A stretch of DNA of 64,000 nucleotides from Cellulomonas fimi (lineage in GTDB: Bacteria > Actinomycetota > Actinomycetes > Actinomycetales > Cellulomonadaceae): positions 142,855-206,854 of the forward strand of contig NZ_JAPESW010000003.1 of NCBI RefSeq assembly GCF_028527925.1, in the 5' to 3' direction. The notes under the pieces are model-generated. The model saw only the letters and a program-made list of their open reading frames with translations. It ran no database searches and was not told the DNA's origin. A program made the position numbers and the translations under genes. Positions 23,901-33,051 of the stretch are shown one piece after another. Position 1 is the first letter of the stretch. Every line of letters begins with the position of its first letter.

Positions 23901-26153
23901 ATGGTCGCGCGCACCGAGGTCGAGCACGTCCGGACGGACCCCGACCTCCCACCTGTCGCCGTGGTCGAGCGGGGCCCGGTCCCACCGGCCCGGCGCGCCG
24001 TCCTGGCCGCCGTCGCGGTCCTCGGCGCGGTCGCCTGGTCCGTCCTCGCACTCGCCCGCGGCGAGCAGGTCAACGCCGTGTGGTTCGTGTTCGCCGCCGT
24101 GTGCACCTACGTCATCGGCTACCGCTTCTACGCGCGGCTCGTCGAGTCGAAGATCGTGCGCCCGCGGGACGACCGTGCGACCCCGGCCGAGCGGTACGAC
24201 AACGCCAAGGACTTCATGCCGACGGACCGGCGCGTGCTGTTCGGCCACCACTTCGCCGCCATCGCGGGCGCGGGACCGCTGGTCGGACCGGTGCTCGCGG
24301 CGCAGATGGGCTACCTGCCGGGCACCGTGTGGATCATCGTCGGCTGCGTGCTCGGCGGTGCCGTCCAGGACTACCTGGTGCTCACGCTGTCGGTCCGGCG
24401 CCGCGGCCGCAGCCTCGGACAGATGGCGCGCGACGAGCTCGGCCGGTTCGGCGGCGTCGCGGCGATGGTCGCCGTGTTCGTCATCATGATCATCCTCATC
24501 GCCGTCCTCGCCCTCGTGGTCGTGAACGCGCTGGCCGCGAGCCCGTGGGGCGTCTTCTCGATCGCGATGACGATCCCCATCGCGCTGTTCATGGGCGCGT
24601 ACCTGCGGTTCCTCCGGCCGGGCCGCGTGTCCGAGGTGACGATCATCGGCGTCGCGCTGCTGCTCCTCGCGATCGTCGCGGGCGGCTGGGTCGCCGAGAC
24701 GGACTGGGGTCAGGACTGGTTCACGCTGAGCCCGGTCGCGCTCGCGTGGTGGCTCGCCGCCTACGGGTTCGCCGCGTCGGTCCTGCCCGTGTGGCTGCTG
24801 CTCGCCCCGCGCGACTACCTCTCGACGTTCATGAAGGTCGGCACGATCGTCCTGCTCGCCGTCGGCATCCTCGTCGCGCGGCCCGAGGTGCAGGCACCGG
24901 CCGTGTCCTCGTTCGCGCTTCGCGGCGACGGCCCCGTCTTCGCCGGTGCGCTGTTCCCGTTCCTGTTCATCACCATCGCGTGCGGCGCGCTCTCCGGGTT
25001 CCACTCGCTCATCGCGTCGGGCACGACGCCGAAGCTGCTCGAGAAGGAGAGCCAGGCGAAGCCCATCGGCTACGGCGGGATGCTCACGGAGTCGTTCGTG
25101 GCCGTGATGGCCCTGGTCACGGCCGTCGTCATCGACCAGCACCTCTACTTCGCGATGAACGCGCCCGCGGGTGCGACCGGTGGGACGCCCGAGACCGCCG
25201 CGGCGTACGTCAACGGGCTCGGCCTCGGCGGCACGCCCATCACGCCCGGGGAGATCGAGGGTGCCGCGCAGTCCGTCGGGGAGGAGTCGGTGGTCTCGCG
25301 GACGGGCGGAGCACCGACGCTCGCGTTCGGCATGTCGCAGGTGCTCAGCAGCGTCGTCGGCGGGTCGGGCCTCGCGGCCTTCTGGTACCACTTCGCGATC
25401 ATGTTCGAGGCGCTTTTCATCCTCACGACCGTCGACGCGGGCACGCGCGTCGCGCGCTTCATGCTGTCCGACAGCCTCGGCAACGTCGGCGGGCCGCTGC
25501 GCCGCTTCCGGGACCCGTCGTGGCGCGTCGGCGCGTGGGTCTGCTCGGTCGTCGTCGTCGGCGCATGGGGGGCGATCCTCCTGATGGGGGTCACGGACCC
25601 CCTCGGCGGGATCAACACGCTGTTCCCGCTGTTCGGCATCGCCAACCAGCTGCTCGCCGCGATCGCGCTCACGGTGGTGACGGTCGTGGTCGTGAAGAAG
25701 CGGCTGTACCGGTGGGTGTGGATCCCCGCCGTCCCGCTGGTGTGGGACCTCGCGGTGACGATGACCGCGTCGTACCAGAAGGTGTTCTCCGCCGAGCCGC
25801 GGATCGGCTACTGGGCCCAGCACCGGGCCTTCCAGGACGCGCGCGCCGCGGGCGAGACCTCGTTCGGGGTGGCCACGTCGACCGGCGAGATGGACGCCGT
25901 CATCCGCAACACCGCCGTCCAGGGCACGCTTTCGATCGTCTTCGCGGTGCTCGTGCTCGTCGTGGTGGCGGTCGGCGCCGTCGTCGTCGTGCGTTCCGTC
26001 CGTGCGGGCGGCCTGCCCACGACCGAGGAGCCCGACGAGCCCTCCCGCATCTTCGCGCCCCGCGGGATGGTGCCCACCGCGGCCGAGCGCGAGGTCCAGG
26101 AGCTGTGGGACGCGCGCGCCCGCGCACGCACCGGGGTGGAGGCGCGGTCATGA
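23901..26153 (+). CDS. cstA: Carbon starvation protein CstA (peptide/pyruvate transporter family)
   Basis: 750 residues with 16 or more predicted membrane helices. Diagnostic stretches are NAVWFVFAAVCTYVIGYRFYARLVESKIVRP, FGHHFAAIAGAGPLVGPVLAAQMGYLPGTVWIIVGCVLGGAVQDYL, and IACGALSGFHSLIASGTTPKLLEKESQAKPIGYGGMLTESFVAVMAL. The CstA family imports peptides or pyruvate when carbon runs short. The C-terminal tail after the last helix (about residue 705 on) is charged and cytoplasmic. The ATG (23901) follows GAGGGGGCC. The next gene, YbdD/YjiX, overlaps by ATGA, the conserved partner arrangement. Confidence 0.95.
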   Translation: MVARTEVEHVRTDPDLPPVAVVERGPVPPARRAVLAAVAVLGAVAWSVLALARGEQVNAVWFVFAAVCTYVIGYRFYARLVESKIVRPRDDRATPAERYDNAKDFMPTDRRVLFGHHFAAIAGAGPLVGPVLAAQMGYLPGTVWIIVGCVLGGAVQDYLVLTLSVRRRGRSLGQMARDELGRFGGVAAMVAVFVIMIILIAVLALVVVNALAASPWGVFSIAMTIPIALFMGAYLRFLRPGRVSEVTIIGVALLLLAIVAGGWVAETDWGQDWFTLSPVALAWWLAAYGFAASVLPVWLLLAPRDYLSTFMKVGTIVLLAVGILVARPEVQAPAVSSFALRGDGPVFAGALFPFLFITIACGALSGFHSLIASGTTPKLLEKESQAKPIGYGGMLTESFVAVMALVTAVVIDQHLYFAMNAPAGATGGTPETAAAYVNGLGLGGTPITPGEIEGAAQSVGEESVVSRTGGAPTLAFGMSQVLSSVVGGSGLAAFWYHFAIMFEALFILTTVDAGTRVARFMLSDSLGNVGGPLRRFRDPSWRVGAWVCSVVVVGAWGAILLMGVTDPLGGINTLFPLFGIANQLLAAIALTVVTVVVVKKRLYRWVWIPAVPLVWDLAVTMTASYQKVFSAEPRIGYWAQHRAFQDARAAGETSFGVATSTGEMDAVIRNTAVQGTLSIVFAVLVLVVVAVGAVVVVRSVRAGGLPTTEEPDEPSRIFAPRGMVPTAAEREVQELWDARARARTGVEARS

Positions 26154-26389
26154 CCGGGCCCCGCGCCACGGCGCCGGGCGGACCGGTCGGCTCGGTCGCC
26201 CGCGCGGTCGCGCGCGCCGCCCGGGCCGTGCACTGGTACACGACGTCGCTCCTCGGGGACCGCGACTACGACCGCTACGTCGCGCAACTCGCGCGCGTGC
26301 ACCCCGACGTCGACCCGCCGTCCGCGGCGCAGTACTGGCGCACGCGTCACGCCGACGCGGACGCCCACCCCGGCGCGCGCTGCTGCTGA
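26150..26389 (+). CDS. YbdD/YjiX small partner protein of CstA
   Basis: 79 residues from ATG 26150, overlapping the cstA stop (ATGA). VHWYTTSLLGDRDYDRYVAQLARVHPDVDPPSAAQYWRTRHADADAHPGARCC is the YbdD/YjiX family core (DYDRYV...HP...P.S..EYWR...), with a Cys-Cys end as in other members. The E. coli partner is needed for full activity of its CstA-type transporter. The N-terminal ~20 residues are variable. Confidence 0.9.
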   Translation: MTGPRATAPGGPVGSVARAVARAARAVHWYTTSLLGDRDYDRYVAQLARVHPDVDPPSAAQYWRTRHADADAHPGARCC

Positions 26390-26439
26390 CGGCACGCGTG
26401 CCGGCGACGGCTGTCGCACGCCTGCCCTAGCCTCGGGCC

Positions 26440-27069
26440 ATGGCCGACACCGGTGTCCCCGGCCGCCTCGCGCCGCTCCTGTCGCAGTACGACTGGGCGT
26501 GCGAGCGGCTCCTCGCGCGCCTGACCGGACCCGACATGGACAGCGGCGACGGCGAGCGCGTCGCGGTCCCGCCGCTCACCGACGCCGAGTACCTGTGGGA
26601 GCCGGCACCGGGAGCCTGGTCGATCCGGCGCAAGTCCGACGGTCCCGGTCCGGGCGCGACCGTGCTGGTCGGTGCGGGCGAGTGGGGCCGCGACGGCGGG
26701 AGGCCACACCCCTGGCCCCCGCCCCTGACGACGATCGCCTGGCGCATGGCGCACGTCGCCGAGATGCTCCTGCTCCGCGCCGAGTACACCGTCGGCAGCC
26801 GGCAGGGCTCCGAGTCGGACCTCGCGTACCCCGGCACCGCCGACGCGGCCGTCGCGCTGCTGGCGCGCGGGATCGGCGCCTGGCGGGAGGCGCTGGTCAC
26901 GGCCGACGACGCCGCCCTCGACCAGGTCGGCCGCTGCACGTACCCCGACGGCGACGACGCCGAGCAGCCCTTCCTCGAGATCGTCTGGTGGGTCAACCAG
27001 GAGGTGCTGCACCACGGCGCCGAGATCGCGCTGCTCCGCGACCTGCACCGGGCGCTGCACGCCGGCTGA
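26440..27069 (+). CDS. DinB-family protein
   Basis: 209 residues. LAPLLSQYDWACERLLARLTG starts the four-helix DinB/YfiT bundle. LTDAEYLWEPAPGAWSIRRK is the usual helix 1-2 region, LTTIAWRMAHVAEMLLLRAEYTVG carries the first metal-ligand His, and EIVWWVNQEVLHHGAEIALLRDLH the second and third. Members bind a divalent metal and some are thiol-dependent transferases; the actual reaction here is unknown. No operon partner. Confidence 0.88.
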   Translation: MADTGVPGRLAPLLSQYDWACERLLARLTGPDMDSGDGERVAVPPLTDAEYLWEPAPGAWSIRRKSDGPGPGATVLVGAGEWGRDGGRPHPWPPPLTTIAWRMAHVAEMLLLRAEYTVGSRQGSESDLAYPGTADAAVALLARGIGAWREALVTADDAALDQVGRCTYPDGDDAEQPFLEIVWWVNQEVLHHGAEIALLRDLHRALHAG

Positions 27070-27272
27070 CCGCCGCCTGCCCGGACCGGCGGCGCCGTCG
27101 ACCGGTGGGACGACGCCGCGTCGGCCCGTTCACCCGCACGACGCACCGCACCCGCCGCCACGGTCGACCGATCAGGGGAAAAGTGCGAAACGGACATCCC
27201 GCCGCGTGGGAGCGCGTGCACACTCGGTGGGACGACGCGGGACGGCGTCGGTCATCGACGCCAGGAGGACAC

Positions 27273-27728
27273 GTGCTCGGCACCCGCAGGACCCACGACG
27301 ACCAGCCGCTCCCCGCGCACGGCGACGACTGGTCCGCGGACCGCCTGAGCACCTTCCACCGCCGGCTGTCGGTCGCCGCGTCCGGTGCCCCGGCGCCCGG
27401 TCAGGTCGACACGCTGCTCGACGAGGTCCCCACGACCCCGCGCAACGTGGCCGCGCTGCTCGAGCACCTCGTCGACGAGCACGCACGCCGTGCGCGCGAG
27501 GCCGGTCGGTCGCGCGCCGTCGTGTCGTCGCCGCTGCCGGAGGGTGCCGTCGCACGCGTCGGGCACCTGCTCGTCGTGCGCTGGCTGACCCGACGCCACG
27601 CGATGGGCCGCCGCGTCATCCGCCGCGTCGCGCACTCCCCCGCCGCCGTCACCGCGCCGTCCGAGCGCACCGGCTGGCTGCTCGTCCGCCACCTGACGGA
27701 CGGCCTCACGACACCGGCGCCGGCCTGA
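27273..27728 (+). CDS. Hypothetical protein
   Basis: 151 residues from GTG 27273, chosen because AGGAGG (27263-27268) lies four bases upstream. The body (DDWSADRLSTFHRRLSVAASGAPAPGQVDTLLDEVPTTPRNVAALLEHLVDEHARRAREAGR) is mostly predicted helix with no membrane segment, signal peptide or known motif. It has two Arg-rich patches (WLTRRHAMGRRVIRRVAH) that could contact nucleic acid. Third-position GC bias supports coding. The 203 bases before it (27070-27272) show no other gene. Family and role unknown. Confidence 0.55.
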   Translation: MLGTRRTHDDQPLPAHGDDWSADRLSTFHRRLSVAASGAPAPGQVDTLLDEVPTTPRNVAALLEHLVDEHARRAREAGRSRAVVSSPLPEGAVARVGHLLVVRWLTRRHAMGRRVIRRVAHSPAAVTAPSERTGWLLVRHLTDGLTTPAPA

Positions 27729-27840
27729 CCGTCGACCCTCCGCGACGCAGGCCGGCGTCGGCACCCGGCGCCACCGCCCGACGGCCGGGCGTCGCTGCCC
27801 GGACGACCGCCCGCGACGACTGCGTGCTTGACTGCGGCGC

Positions 27841-28386
27841 GTGACCTACACGCCCGTGCCGGAGCGGATCGAGACCGCGCGTCTGGTGATGACGCCGCAG
27901 GTGCCGTCCGACGCGGACTGGCTCGCGGAGCTGTTCACCGCGCGCGGGACCGGCGTCGTCACGCCGGTCGCCGCCGCCGTGCGGATCGCGGCGATGCAGC
28001 GGCTGGTCGCCGAGCACGGGATCGGCGCGCGCGTGCTCCGGCTGCGGGGCGACGACGGCGCTCTCGGCTACTGCGCGCTCGTCGTCGGCCGGGCCTCGCT
28101 CGACGAGCCCGAGCTCGCCTACGAGCTGCTGCCCGCGGCGCACGGCCACGGCTACGCGACGGAAGGCTCACGCGCGCTGGTCGCGGCCGCGTTCGCGACG
28201 GGACGCACGCGTCTGTGGTCCACGGTCCGCCCGTGGAACGTCTCGTCGCTGCGCGTGCTCGACCGCGTCGGCTTCCGTCGGTCGCACACGACGTCGGACG
28301 TGGAGGGCGAGATCGTCTGGCACGTCCTCGACCGTGACCGGCACGACGTCGAGCCCGGCTCGCGCGGAGGTCCCGACGATGCCTGA
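27841..28386 (+). CDS. GNAT acetyltransferase (RimJ/RimL type)
   Basis: 181 residues from GTG 27841. IETARLVMTPQVPSDADWLAELFTARG is the RimL-type start, and LAYELLPAAHGHGYATEGSRALVAAAFATGRTRLWSTVRPWNVSSLRVLDRVGFRRSHTTS holds the acetyl-CoA loop (HGHGYATE) and the N-x-x-S-x-x-x-x-x-x-x-G-F pattern of this branch, which acetylates ribosomal-protein N-termini or small amines. Substrate unknown. Its 3' end overlaps the following MFS gene by 8 bases, implying co-transcription. Confidence 0.87.
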   Translation: MTYTPVPERIETARLVMTPQVPSDADWLAELFTARGTGVVTPVAAAVRIAAMQRLVAEHGIGARVLRLRGDDGALGYCALVVGRASLDEPELAYELLPAAHGHGYATEGSRALVAAAFATGRTRLWSTVRPWNVSSLRVLDRVGFRRSHTTSDVEGEIVWHVLDRDRHDVEPGSRGGPDDA

Positions 28387-29629
28387 GACCGACGTCCTGA
28401 CCCCCGCGGCGGTCGCGGCGGTCCAGCGACGGACGCTGCGGGTCGTCGTCGCGAGCCAGGTGCTGGGCGGCGCAGGGCTCGCGGCGGGCATCACCGTGGG
28501 CGCGCTGCTCGCGGAGCAGATGCTCGGCTCGCAACAGCTCGCGGGCGTCCCGGCGGCGCTCATGACGACGGGCGCAGCGCTCAGCGCGTTCCTCGTCGGG
28601 CGGCTCACGCAGCGACGGGGCCGTCGGGTGGGCCTCGTCGCCGGGTTCACCGCGGGCGGGCTCGGCGGGCTCGGCGTCGTCGCGGCGGCAGCCCTCGGCA
28701 GCGTGCCGCTCCTGCTCGTCGCGTTCCTGCTCTACGGCGCGGGCACGGCGACCAACCTGCAGGCCCGGTACGCCGGGACGGATCTCGCGCTGCCGGACCG
28801 CCGCGGCACGGCGATCTCGGTCGCGATGGTCTCGACGACCCTGGGCGCGGTCGCGGGTCCGAACCTCGTCGCCCCGCTCGGCGGCGTCGCGACCGACCTC
28901 GGCCTGCCCGCGCTCGCCGGCCCCTTCCTGCTCGCGGGTGCCGCGTTCCTCGCGGCGGGCGGCGTGCTGCTCGCGCTCCTGCGCCCCGACCCGTACCTGC
29001 TGGCGCAGCGCCTCGACGCGGCGACCACGCCGTCGGCCGGCCACGTCGCGGAGCCCGCCGTCGCGCCCGGCCGCGGTGTCGCGGTCGGTGCGACCGTCAT
29101 GGTGCTCACGCAGGTCGCGATGGTCGCGATCATGACGATGACGCCCGTGCACATGCGCGCCCACCACCACGACCTGTCGGCGGTCGGGCTGGTCATCGGC
29201 ATCCACGTCGGCGCGATGTTCCTGCCGTCGCTGGTGACCGGCCCGCTCGTGGACCGCGTCGGCCGCATCCCGATGGCGATCGCGTCGGCCGTGACGCTGC
29301 TGCTCGCGGGCGTCACCGCTGCGCTGGCGCCGGCCGACTCCATGCCGCTGCTCGTCGTCGCGCTCGCGCTGCTCGGCCTGGGCTGGAACTTCGGGCTGAT
29401 CGCCGGGACGGCCCTGGTCGTCGACGCGACCGTCCCCGCGAACCGCGCCCGCACCCAGGGATCGCTCGACGTGCTGGTCGCGCTCGGCGGGGCGGGCGGT
29501 GGGGCTCTGTCGGGCGTCGTCATGGCCGCCACGAGCTACGCGACGCTGTCGCTCGTCGGCGGCGTGCTGTCGCTGCTGCTCCTGCCCGTGCTGCTGTGGA
29601 GCCGCCGCCCGGTGCCCGCGCGCGCCTGA
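28379..29629 (+). CDS. MFS transporter
   Basis: 416 residues, 12 predicted helices. LVGRLTQRRGRRVGLVAGFTAGG is the loop 2-3 motif (G-x-L-x-x-R-x-G-R-R) of the major facilitator superfamily, repeated weakly in the second half as VTGPLVDRVGRIPMAIASAV. Between helices 6 and 7 is a short Ala-rich loop. A drug or metabolite exporter is most likely. ATG 28379 lies inside the preceding GNAT frame (8-base overlap), so acetyltransferase and exporter are probably translated together, an arrangement that fits detoxification (inference). Confidence 0.88.
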   Translation: MPETDVLTPAAVAAVQRRTLRVVVASQVLGGAGLAAGITVGALLAEQMLGSQQLAGVPAALMTTGAALSAFLVGRLTQRRGRRVGLVAGFTAGGLGGLGVVAAAALGSVPLLLVAFLLYGAGTATNLQARYAGTDLALPDRRGTAISVAMVSTTLGAVAGPNLVAPLGGVATDLGLPALAGPFLLAGAAFLAAGGVLLALLRPDPYLLAQRLDAATTPSAGHVAEPAVAPGRGVAVGATVMVLTQVAMVAIMTMTPVHMRAHHHDLSAVGLVIGIHVGAMFLPSLVTGPLVDRVGRIPMAIASAVTLLLAGVTAALAPADSMPLLVVALALLGLGWNFGLIAGTALVVDATVPANRARTQGSLDVLVALGGAGGGALSGVVMAATSYATLSLVGGVLSLLLLPVLLWSRRPVPARA

Positions 29630-29956
29630 CGGGACGTGCGCCGGGACATGGACCGGTGCACGGGTCGGACGGGCGCGCCGGGGCCTACGCTCCCCTCCGT
29701 GTCACGGTGGTGACGCTGCTCCGCGATGCACAGGGGCCGCACCTATCCCGGCATCGTTCGGGCGCACGAACCGTCACCGGCCGGCCGGCTCGCGGCGGCA
29801 ACCGCCGGCGCAACCCCGCACCGCATCGCGGTCACCCGGGCCCGCCTGGACGGCCTCGGCCGTCACTGCCGGCGGAGGGCGCGGGACTGCTCGAACCGTC
29901 CACCGCGCACCTGCGCCGGTGAGACGATGCAGCCTCGCGAGAGGCCGGAGGATCGA
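29630..29956. other. Intergenic stretch with a possible lost gene start
   Basis: 327 bases without a supported gene. CCTACGCTCCCCTCC followed by GTG (29700) looks like the promoter-plus-leaderless-start pattern used by other genes here, but the frame stops after four codons. That may mark a gene whose body was lost when the downstream segment arrived. No clear inverted repeat or insertion-sequence end was found. Confidence 0.3.
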
Positions 29957-30907
29957 ATGGTGCTGCCGCACGCGTACCAGGTGGCGCAGTACGACCCACG
30001 CGACTACGGGCCCGATGGCTACGTCGGGCCGCTGGACAGCGACACCGACGAGGGCCCGCGGGAGGCGGCGTACCTGACCGCGATCGCGGCGTTCGCCGGC
30101 GAGCTGGGGGTGACCCACCTCGCCGTTCGAGCCCCGCGCTTCGTCGGCTCGAACCCGGACGAGGAGCCCCTGGCCCCAGGCGATGTGCTGGCGAGACTGT
30201 TCGGTACCGACCTCACCGGCTACGTCGATGGCGCCCTTCTCGACATCGCGGACGCACAGGCGCTGATCCAGGCCGGGTTCCGGGGCGGTACGCACGGATG
30301 CGAGCTCGAGGCCGACCGGATGCTCGTGCACGTCGACTGGGACATGTACATGTACATCGGGACCTCGACACCGTGTCCGGGCGCGGTGGCCGCGACCCGC
30401 GCGGCCGGGATCTTCGCCACCGAGCTCGACCTCGTGCTCAGCGAGTGGCTCGACGACAGCGGTCCCAAGATCGACCGCCCGATCGACGCGCAGTTCTGGT
30501 CCGAGGTTGACGCCGTCGTCGCCACCCAGGGAGCGGTGCTGCTCGAGGAGCACGCCGCCTGGACCCGCTGGCACCGGCTCACACCCGGCTCACCGCGCCC
30601 GAACCTACGGCCCCGGTGCGCGGTCGCGGTCTGGCCCGACCTCGACCCCGACGTCGACGCCGTCCTGGCCCGCCCGGTCGACGACATCGTCCATGACCAG
30701 CTGGTCTGGCTCACCGCCGACGGCGCGCTCCGATCCCGGATGGTCGGGGAGGACGATGCGGCCTCTCTGCGCTCCGACCTCGTCGGAGCCCGAGCGGCCT
30801 GGTGGCGCCCGAGTCACGCCGGTCAGCAGGAGCCGCTCATCGAGGCGGTCATGCCCGACGCTGACGGGACCGTGCGCGCACGATGGGACCGCGAAGCGCA
30901 AGGCTAG
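29957..30907 (+). CDS. Uncharacterised two-part protein, actinobacterial
   Basis: 316 residues from ATG 29957 (GGAGG five bases upstream; ATG 29927 is an alternative). VLPHAYQVAQYDPRDYGPDGYVGPLDSDTDEGPREAAYLTAIAAFAGELGVTHLAVRAP and GCELEADRMLVHVDWDMYMYIGTSTPCPGAVAATRAAGIF resemble a Streptomyces family that databases often label 'RNA-binding protein' on thin grounds (recall). The second half (DRPIDAQFWSEVDAVVATQGAVLLEEHAAWTRWHRL...) is a separate, unrecognised domain rich in Trp and acidic residues. No signal peptide or membrane segment. Codons such as GAT, GTT and CTT are commoner than in neighbours, a mild hint of transfer. Function unknown. Confidence 0.65.
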   Translation: MVLPHAYQVAQYDPRDYGPDGYVGPLDSDTDEGPREAAYLTAIAAFAGELGVTHLAVRAPRFVGSNPDEEPLAPGDVLARLFGTDLTGYVDGALLDIADAQALIQAGFRGGTHGCELEADRMLVHVDWDMYMYIGTSTPCPGAVAATRAAGIFATELDLVLSEWLDDSGPKIDRPIDAQFWSEVDAVVATQGAVLLEEHAAWTRWHRLTPGSPRPNLRPRCAVAVWPDLDPDVDAVLARPVDDIVHDQLVWLTADGALRSRMVGEDDAASLRSDLVGARAAWWRPSHAGQQEPLIEAVMPDADGTVRARWDREAQG

Positions 30908-31026
30908 GCACCACGGGGAGCCGCTCGTCAGCACCGCAGGCGCAACTGTCCGGCAGAAAGGTCCGCGACGGCGAGGTCATCGTGCGCGAGCCCTGGTCGG
31001 GCGCCGACCTGATCCCGCCCGGCTGA
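30883..31026 (+). pseudogene. Possible C-terminal remnant of a gene
   Basis: The frame ending at TGA 31024-31026 reads SGRKVRDGEVIVREPW and then SGADLIPPG, which looks like genuine protein C-terminus with good codon bias. The open frame reaches back only to ATG 30883, inside the upstream gene and in another frame, and its first ~20 codons look non-coding. The best reading is the 3' end of a truncated gene. No family recognised. Confidence 0.35.
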
Positions 31027-31154
31027 TCGCGGGGCGCCCGAGGGGCACCACCCACCCGCCCGTCCCACTGCGAGCGCACGCGCCCGGTCGGGAGCGGTGC
31101 CTACACTGACCGCGCCGTCGGCCGGACGGCCCCCCGAACCTCCGAGGAGCAGCC

Positions 31155-32228
31155 ATGCGCGCGACCGTCATCCACGGCGAGCGGGACGTCCGGGTCGAGG
31201 ACGTCCCGGACCCGGCCCTGCGCGAGGGCGGCAGCGGGCGCGACGCCGTGGTGCGGGTCGTCGCGGCGTGCGTGTGCGGGTCGGACCTGTGGACCTACCG
31301 GGGCGTGCAGCCGGTGCGGTCGCCCAAGCGGATCGGGCACGAGTTCATCGGGGTCGTCGAGCAGGTCGGTGACGCGGTCGAGCACGTCGCCGTCGGCGAC
31401 GCGGTCATCGCGCCGTTCTACGTGTGCGACGACACGTGCGTGAACTGCCGCAACGGCGTGAGCACGTCGTGCCTGCACGGCGGCTGGTGGGGCTCCGCCG
31501 ACCGCGAGGGCGGCTTCGCCGACGGCGGCCAGGGCGAGCGCGTCCGGGTCCCGCTGGCCGACGGCACGCTCGTCGTCGTCCCGGACCTCGACCTGGAGAG
31601 CGAGGCGGGCCGCGCGCTCGTCCCGCACCTCCTCACTCTGTCCGACGTCATGGGGACCGGGCACCACGCGGCGCTGTCCGGCGGCGTCGGCCCGGGCTCG
31701 ACGGTCGCGGTCGTCGGTGACGGCGCGGTCGGCCTGTGCGCGGTCGCGGCCGCCCGCCGGCTCGGGGCGTCGCGGATCGTCGCGATGTCACGGCACCCGC
31801 AGCGGCAGGAGCTCGCGCGGACGCTCGGTGCGACGGACGTGGTGCCCGAGCGCGGCGACGAGGGCGTCGCGCGGCTCAAGGAGCTCTTCGACGGCGTCGG
31901 CCCGGACGTCGTGCTCGAGTGCGTCGGGACGGCAGAGTCGATGGACCAGGCGCTGCGGTCGGCGCGGCCCGGCGGCCAGGTCGGCTTCGTCGGGGTCCCG
32001 GCGGGCGGTCCGGAGCTGCCGGTGCGGACGATGTTCGACACCAACGTCGGCGTGCGCGGCGGCGTCGCCCCGGTCCGCGGGTACATCGAGGAGCTGCTGC
32101 CGGAGGTGCTCGACGGGCGCCTGCAGCCGGGGGTGGTCTTCGACCTCGAGCTCCCCCTCGAGGAGGTCGCCGAGGCGTACGCCGCGATGGACGAGCGCCG
32201 CGCGACCAAGGTGCTGCTGCGCCCCTGA
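31155..32228 (+). CDS. Zinc-dependent alcohol dehydrogenase (MDR family)
   Basis: 357 residues. Catalytic zinc ligands are Cys41 (ACVCGSDLW) and His62-Glu63 (RIGHEF). The structural zinc lobe has Cys91, 95, 98 and 106 (CDDTCVNCRNGVSTSC). The Rossmann motif is VAVVGDGAVGLCAV, and the length is normal for the medium-chain family. It oxidises an alcohol or sugar alcohol with NAD(P); substrate unknown, though HGGWWGSADREGGFADGGQGERVRVPLAD matches a common actinobacterial 'IMP dehydrogenase/alcohol dehydrogenase' subgroup. ATG 31155 follows GAGGAG. Apparently single gene. Confidence 0.93.
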   Translation: MRATVIHGERDVRVEDVPDPALREGGSGRDAVVRVVAACVCGSDLWTYRGVQPVRSPKRIGHEFIGVVEQVGDAVEHVAVGDAVIAPFYVCDDTCVNCRNGVSTSCLHGGWWGSADREGGFADGGQGERVRVPLADGTLVVVPDLDLESEAGRALVPHLLTLSDVMGTGHHAALSGGVGPGSTVAVVGDGAVGLCAVAAARRLGASRIVAMSRHPQRQELARTLGATDVVPERGDEGVARLKELFDGVGPDVVLECVGTAESMDQALRSARPGGQVGFVGVPAGGPELPVRTMFDTNVGVRGGVAPVRGYIEELLPEVLDGRLQPGVVFDLELPLEEVAEAYAAMDERRATKVLLRP

Positions 32229-32346
32229 CGCGCGGCGCGGACGCGACCCCCGCCCACACCGGAGCGCGTCCGGTCACGCGCACCCGCGTCGCGACCTGCG
32301 TGGACGGTCCGACGCCGGCCGTTCGACGGCCCCTACGGTGTCCGCC

Positions 32347-32985
32347 GTGACCCGTCCGCTGCCGCTCGCCGCCGCCCTCTGCCTGCCCGCCCTGCTGCTC
32401 GCGGGGTGCTCGGGCGCACCGCAGGAGGCGGAGCCCGCGACGGCCGTCCCGACCGCGTGGCTCGACGCCGCCGCCGACGGCTGGCCCGGCTCGGCCGGCC
32501 ACGGCAGCTCCGCGCCGGTGCTGTCGGGCGACGACTGCGTCCTCACCGACGAGGTCGTCGCACGCGGCGCGACGGCCCGCACCGACCTGAGCGGCTGGGG
32601 GCCGTACGGCGACGACGCGTCCACCGACGACGCCTTCCGCTACGTGTGCGAGTTCCGCGGCGACGACCTGAGCGCGCAGCTGCAGCTGATCCAGGCGGGC
32701 TCGTCCACCGACGCCGGCGCCACCGTCGCCCTCTTCCTCGACCAGCGCACGACGTCCGACCAGGAGAACGAGCCGTCGACCGTGCAGGTGGCCGGGGTCG
32801 ACGTGCACGTCAACCAGCGCTGGTACCCAGGTCCGGGCTACGGCGAGGCGACCGCGCTGTTCCACGACGAGGACGCGGATGCGCTCGTCCAGCTCGAGGT
32901 CTCGTCGCTCGACGAGCACGCGTTCGAGGCGTACACCGCGCAGCAGGTCGCCGACGACCTCATGGAGCAGCTCGGCCGCGCCTGA
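32347..32985 (+). CDS. Lipoprotein of unknown function
   Basis: 212 residues from GTG 32347. The signal peptide ends in the lipobox LLLAGC with Cys21 as lipid attachment site, so it is anchored on the outer face of the cytoplasmic membrane. The mature part has two Cys (GDDCVLTDEVV and YVCEFRGDD) that could form a disulfide, and SSTDAGATVALFLDQRTTSDQENEPSTVQVAGVDVHVNQRW resembles the DUF3558-like fold of actinobacterial lipoproteins only loosely. Function unknown. Confidence 0.75.
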   Translation: MTRPLPLAAALCLPALLLAGCSGAPQEAEPATAVPTAWLDAAADGWPGSAGHGSSAPVLSGDDCVLTDEVVARGATARTDLSGWGPYGDDASTDDAFRYVCEFRGDDLSAQLQLIQAGSSTDAGATVALFLDQRTTSDQENEPSTVQVAGVDVHVNQRWYPGPGYGEATALFHDEDADALVQLEVSSLDEHAFEAYTAQQVADDLMEQLGRA

Positions 32986-33051
32986 CCGCAGCGTGGGCCG
33001 CGCACCCCGCCTGGCCTGCGCCCGCCCCGTGACCGATCCCGCCGGGGGTCG

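Noticed and set aside
30507..31109. 200-codon plus-strand frame overlapping the end of the hypothetical gene at 29957
   Set aside because: Its composition (Ser/Arg/Pro-rich) is that of a shifted frame, with no ribosome site or motif.
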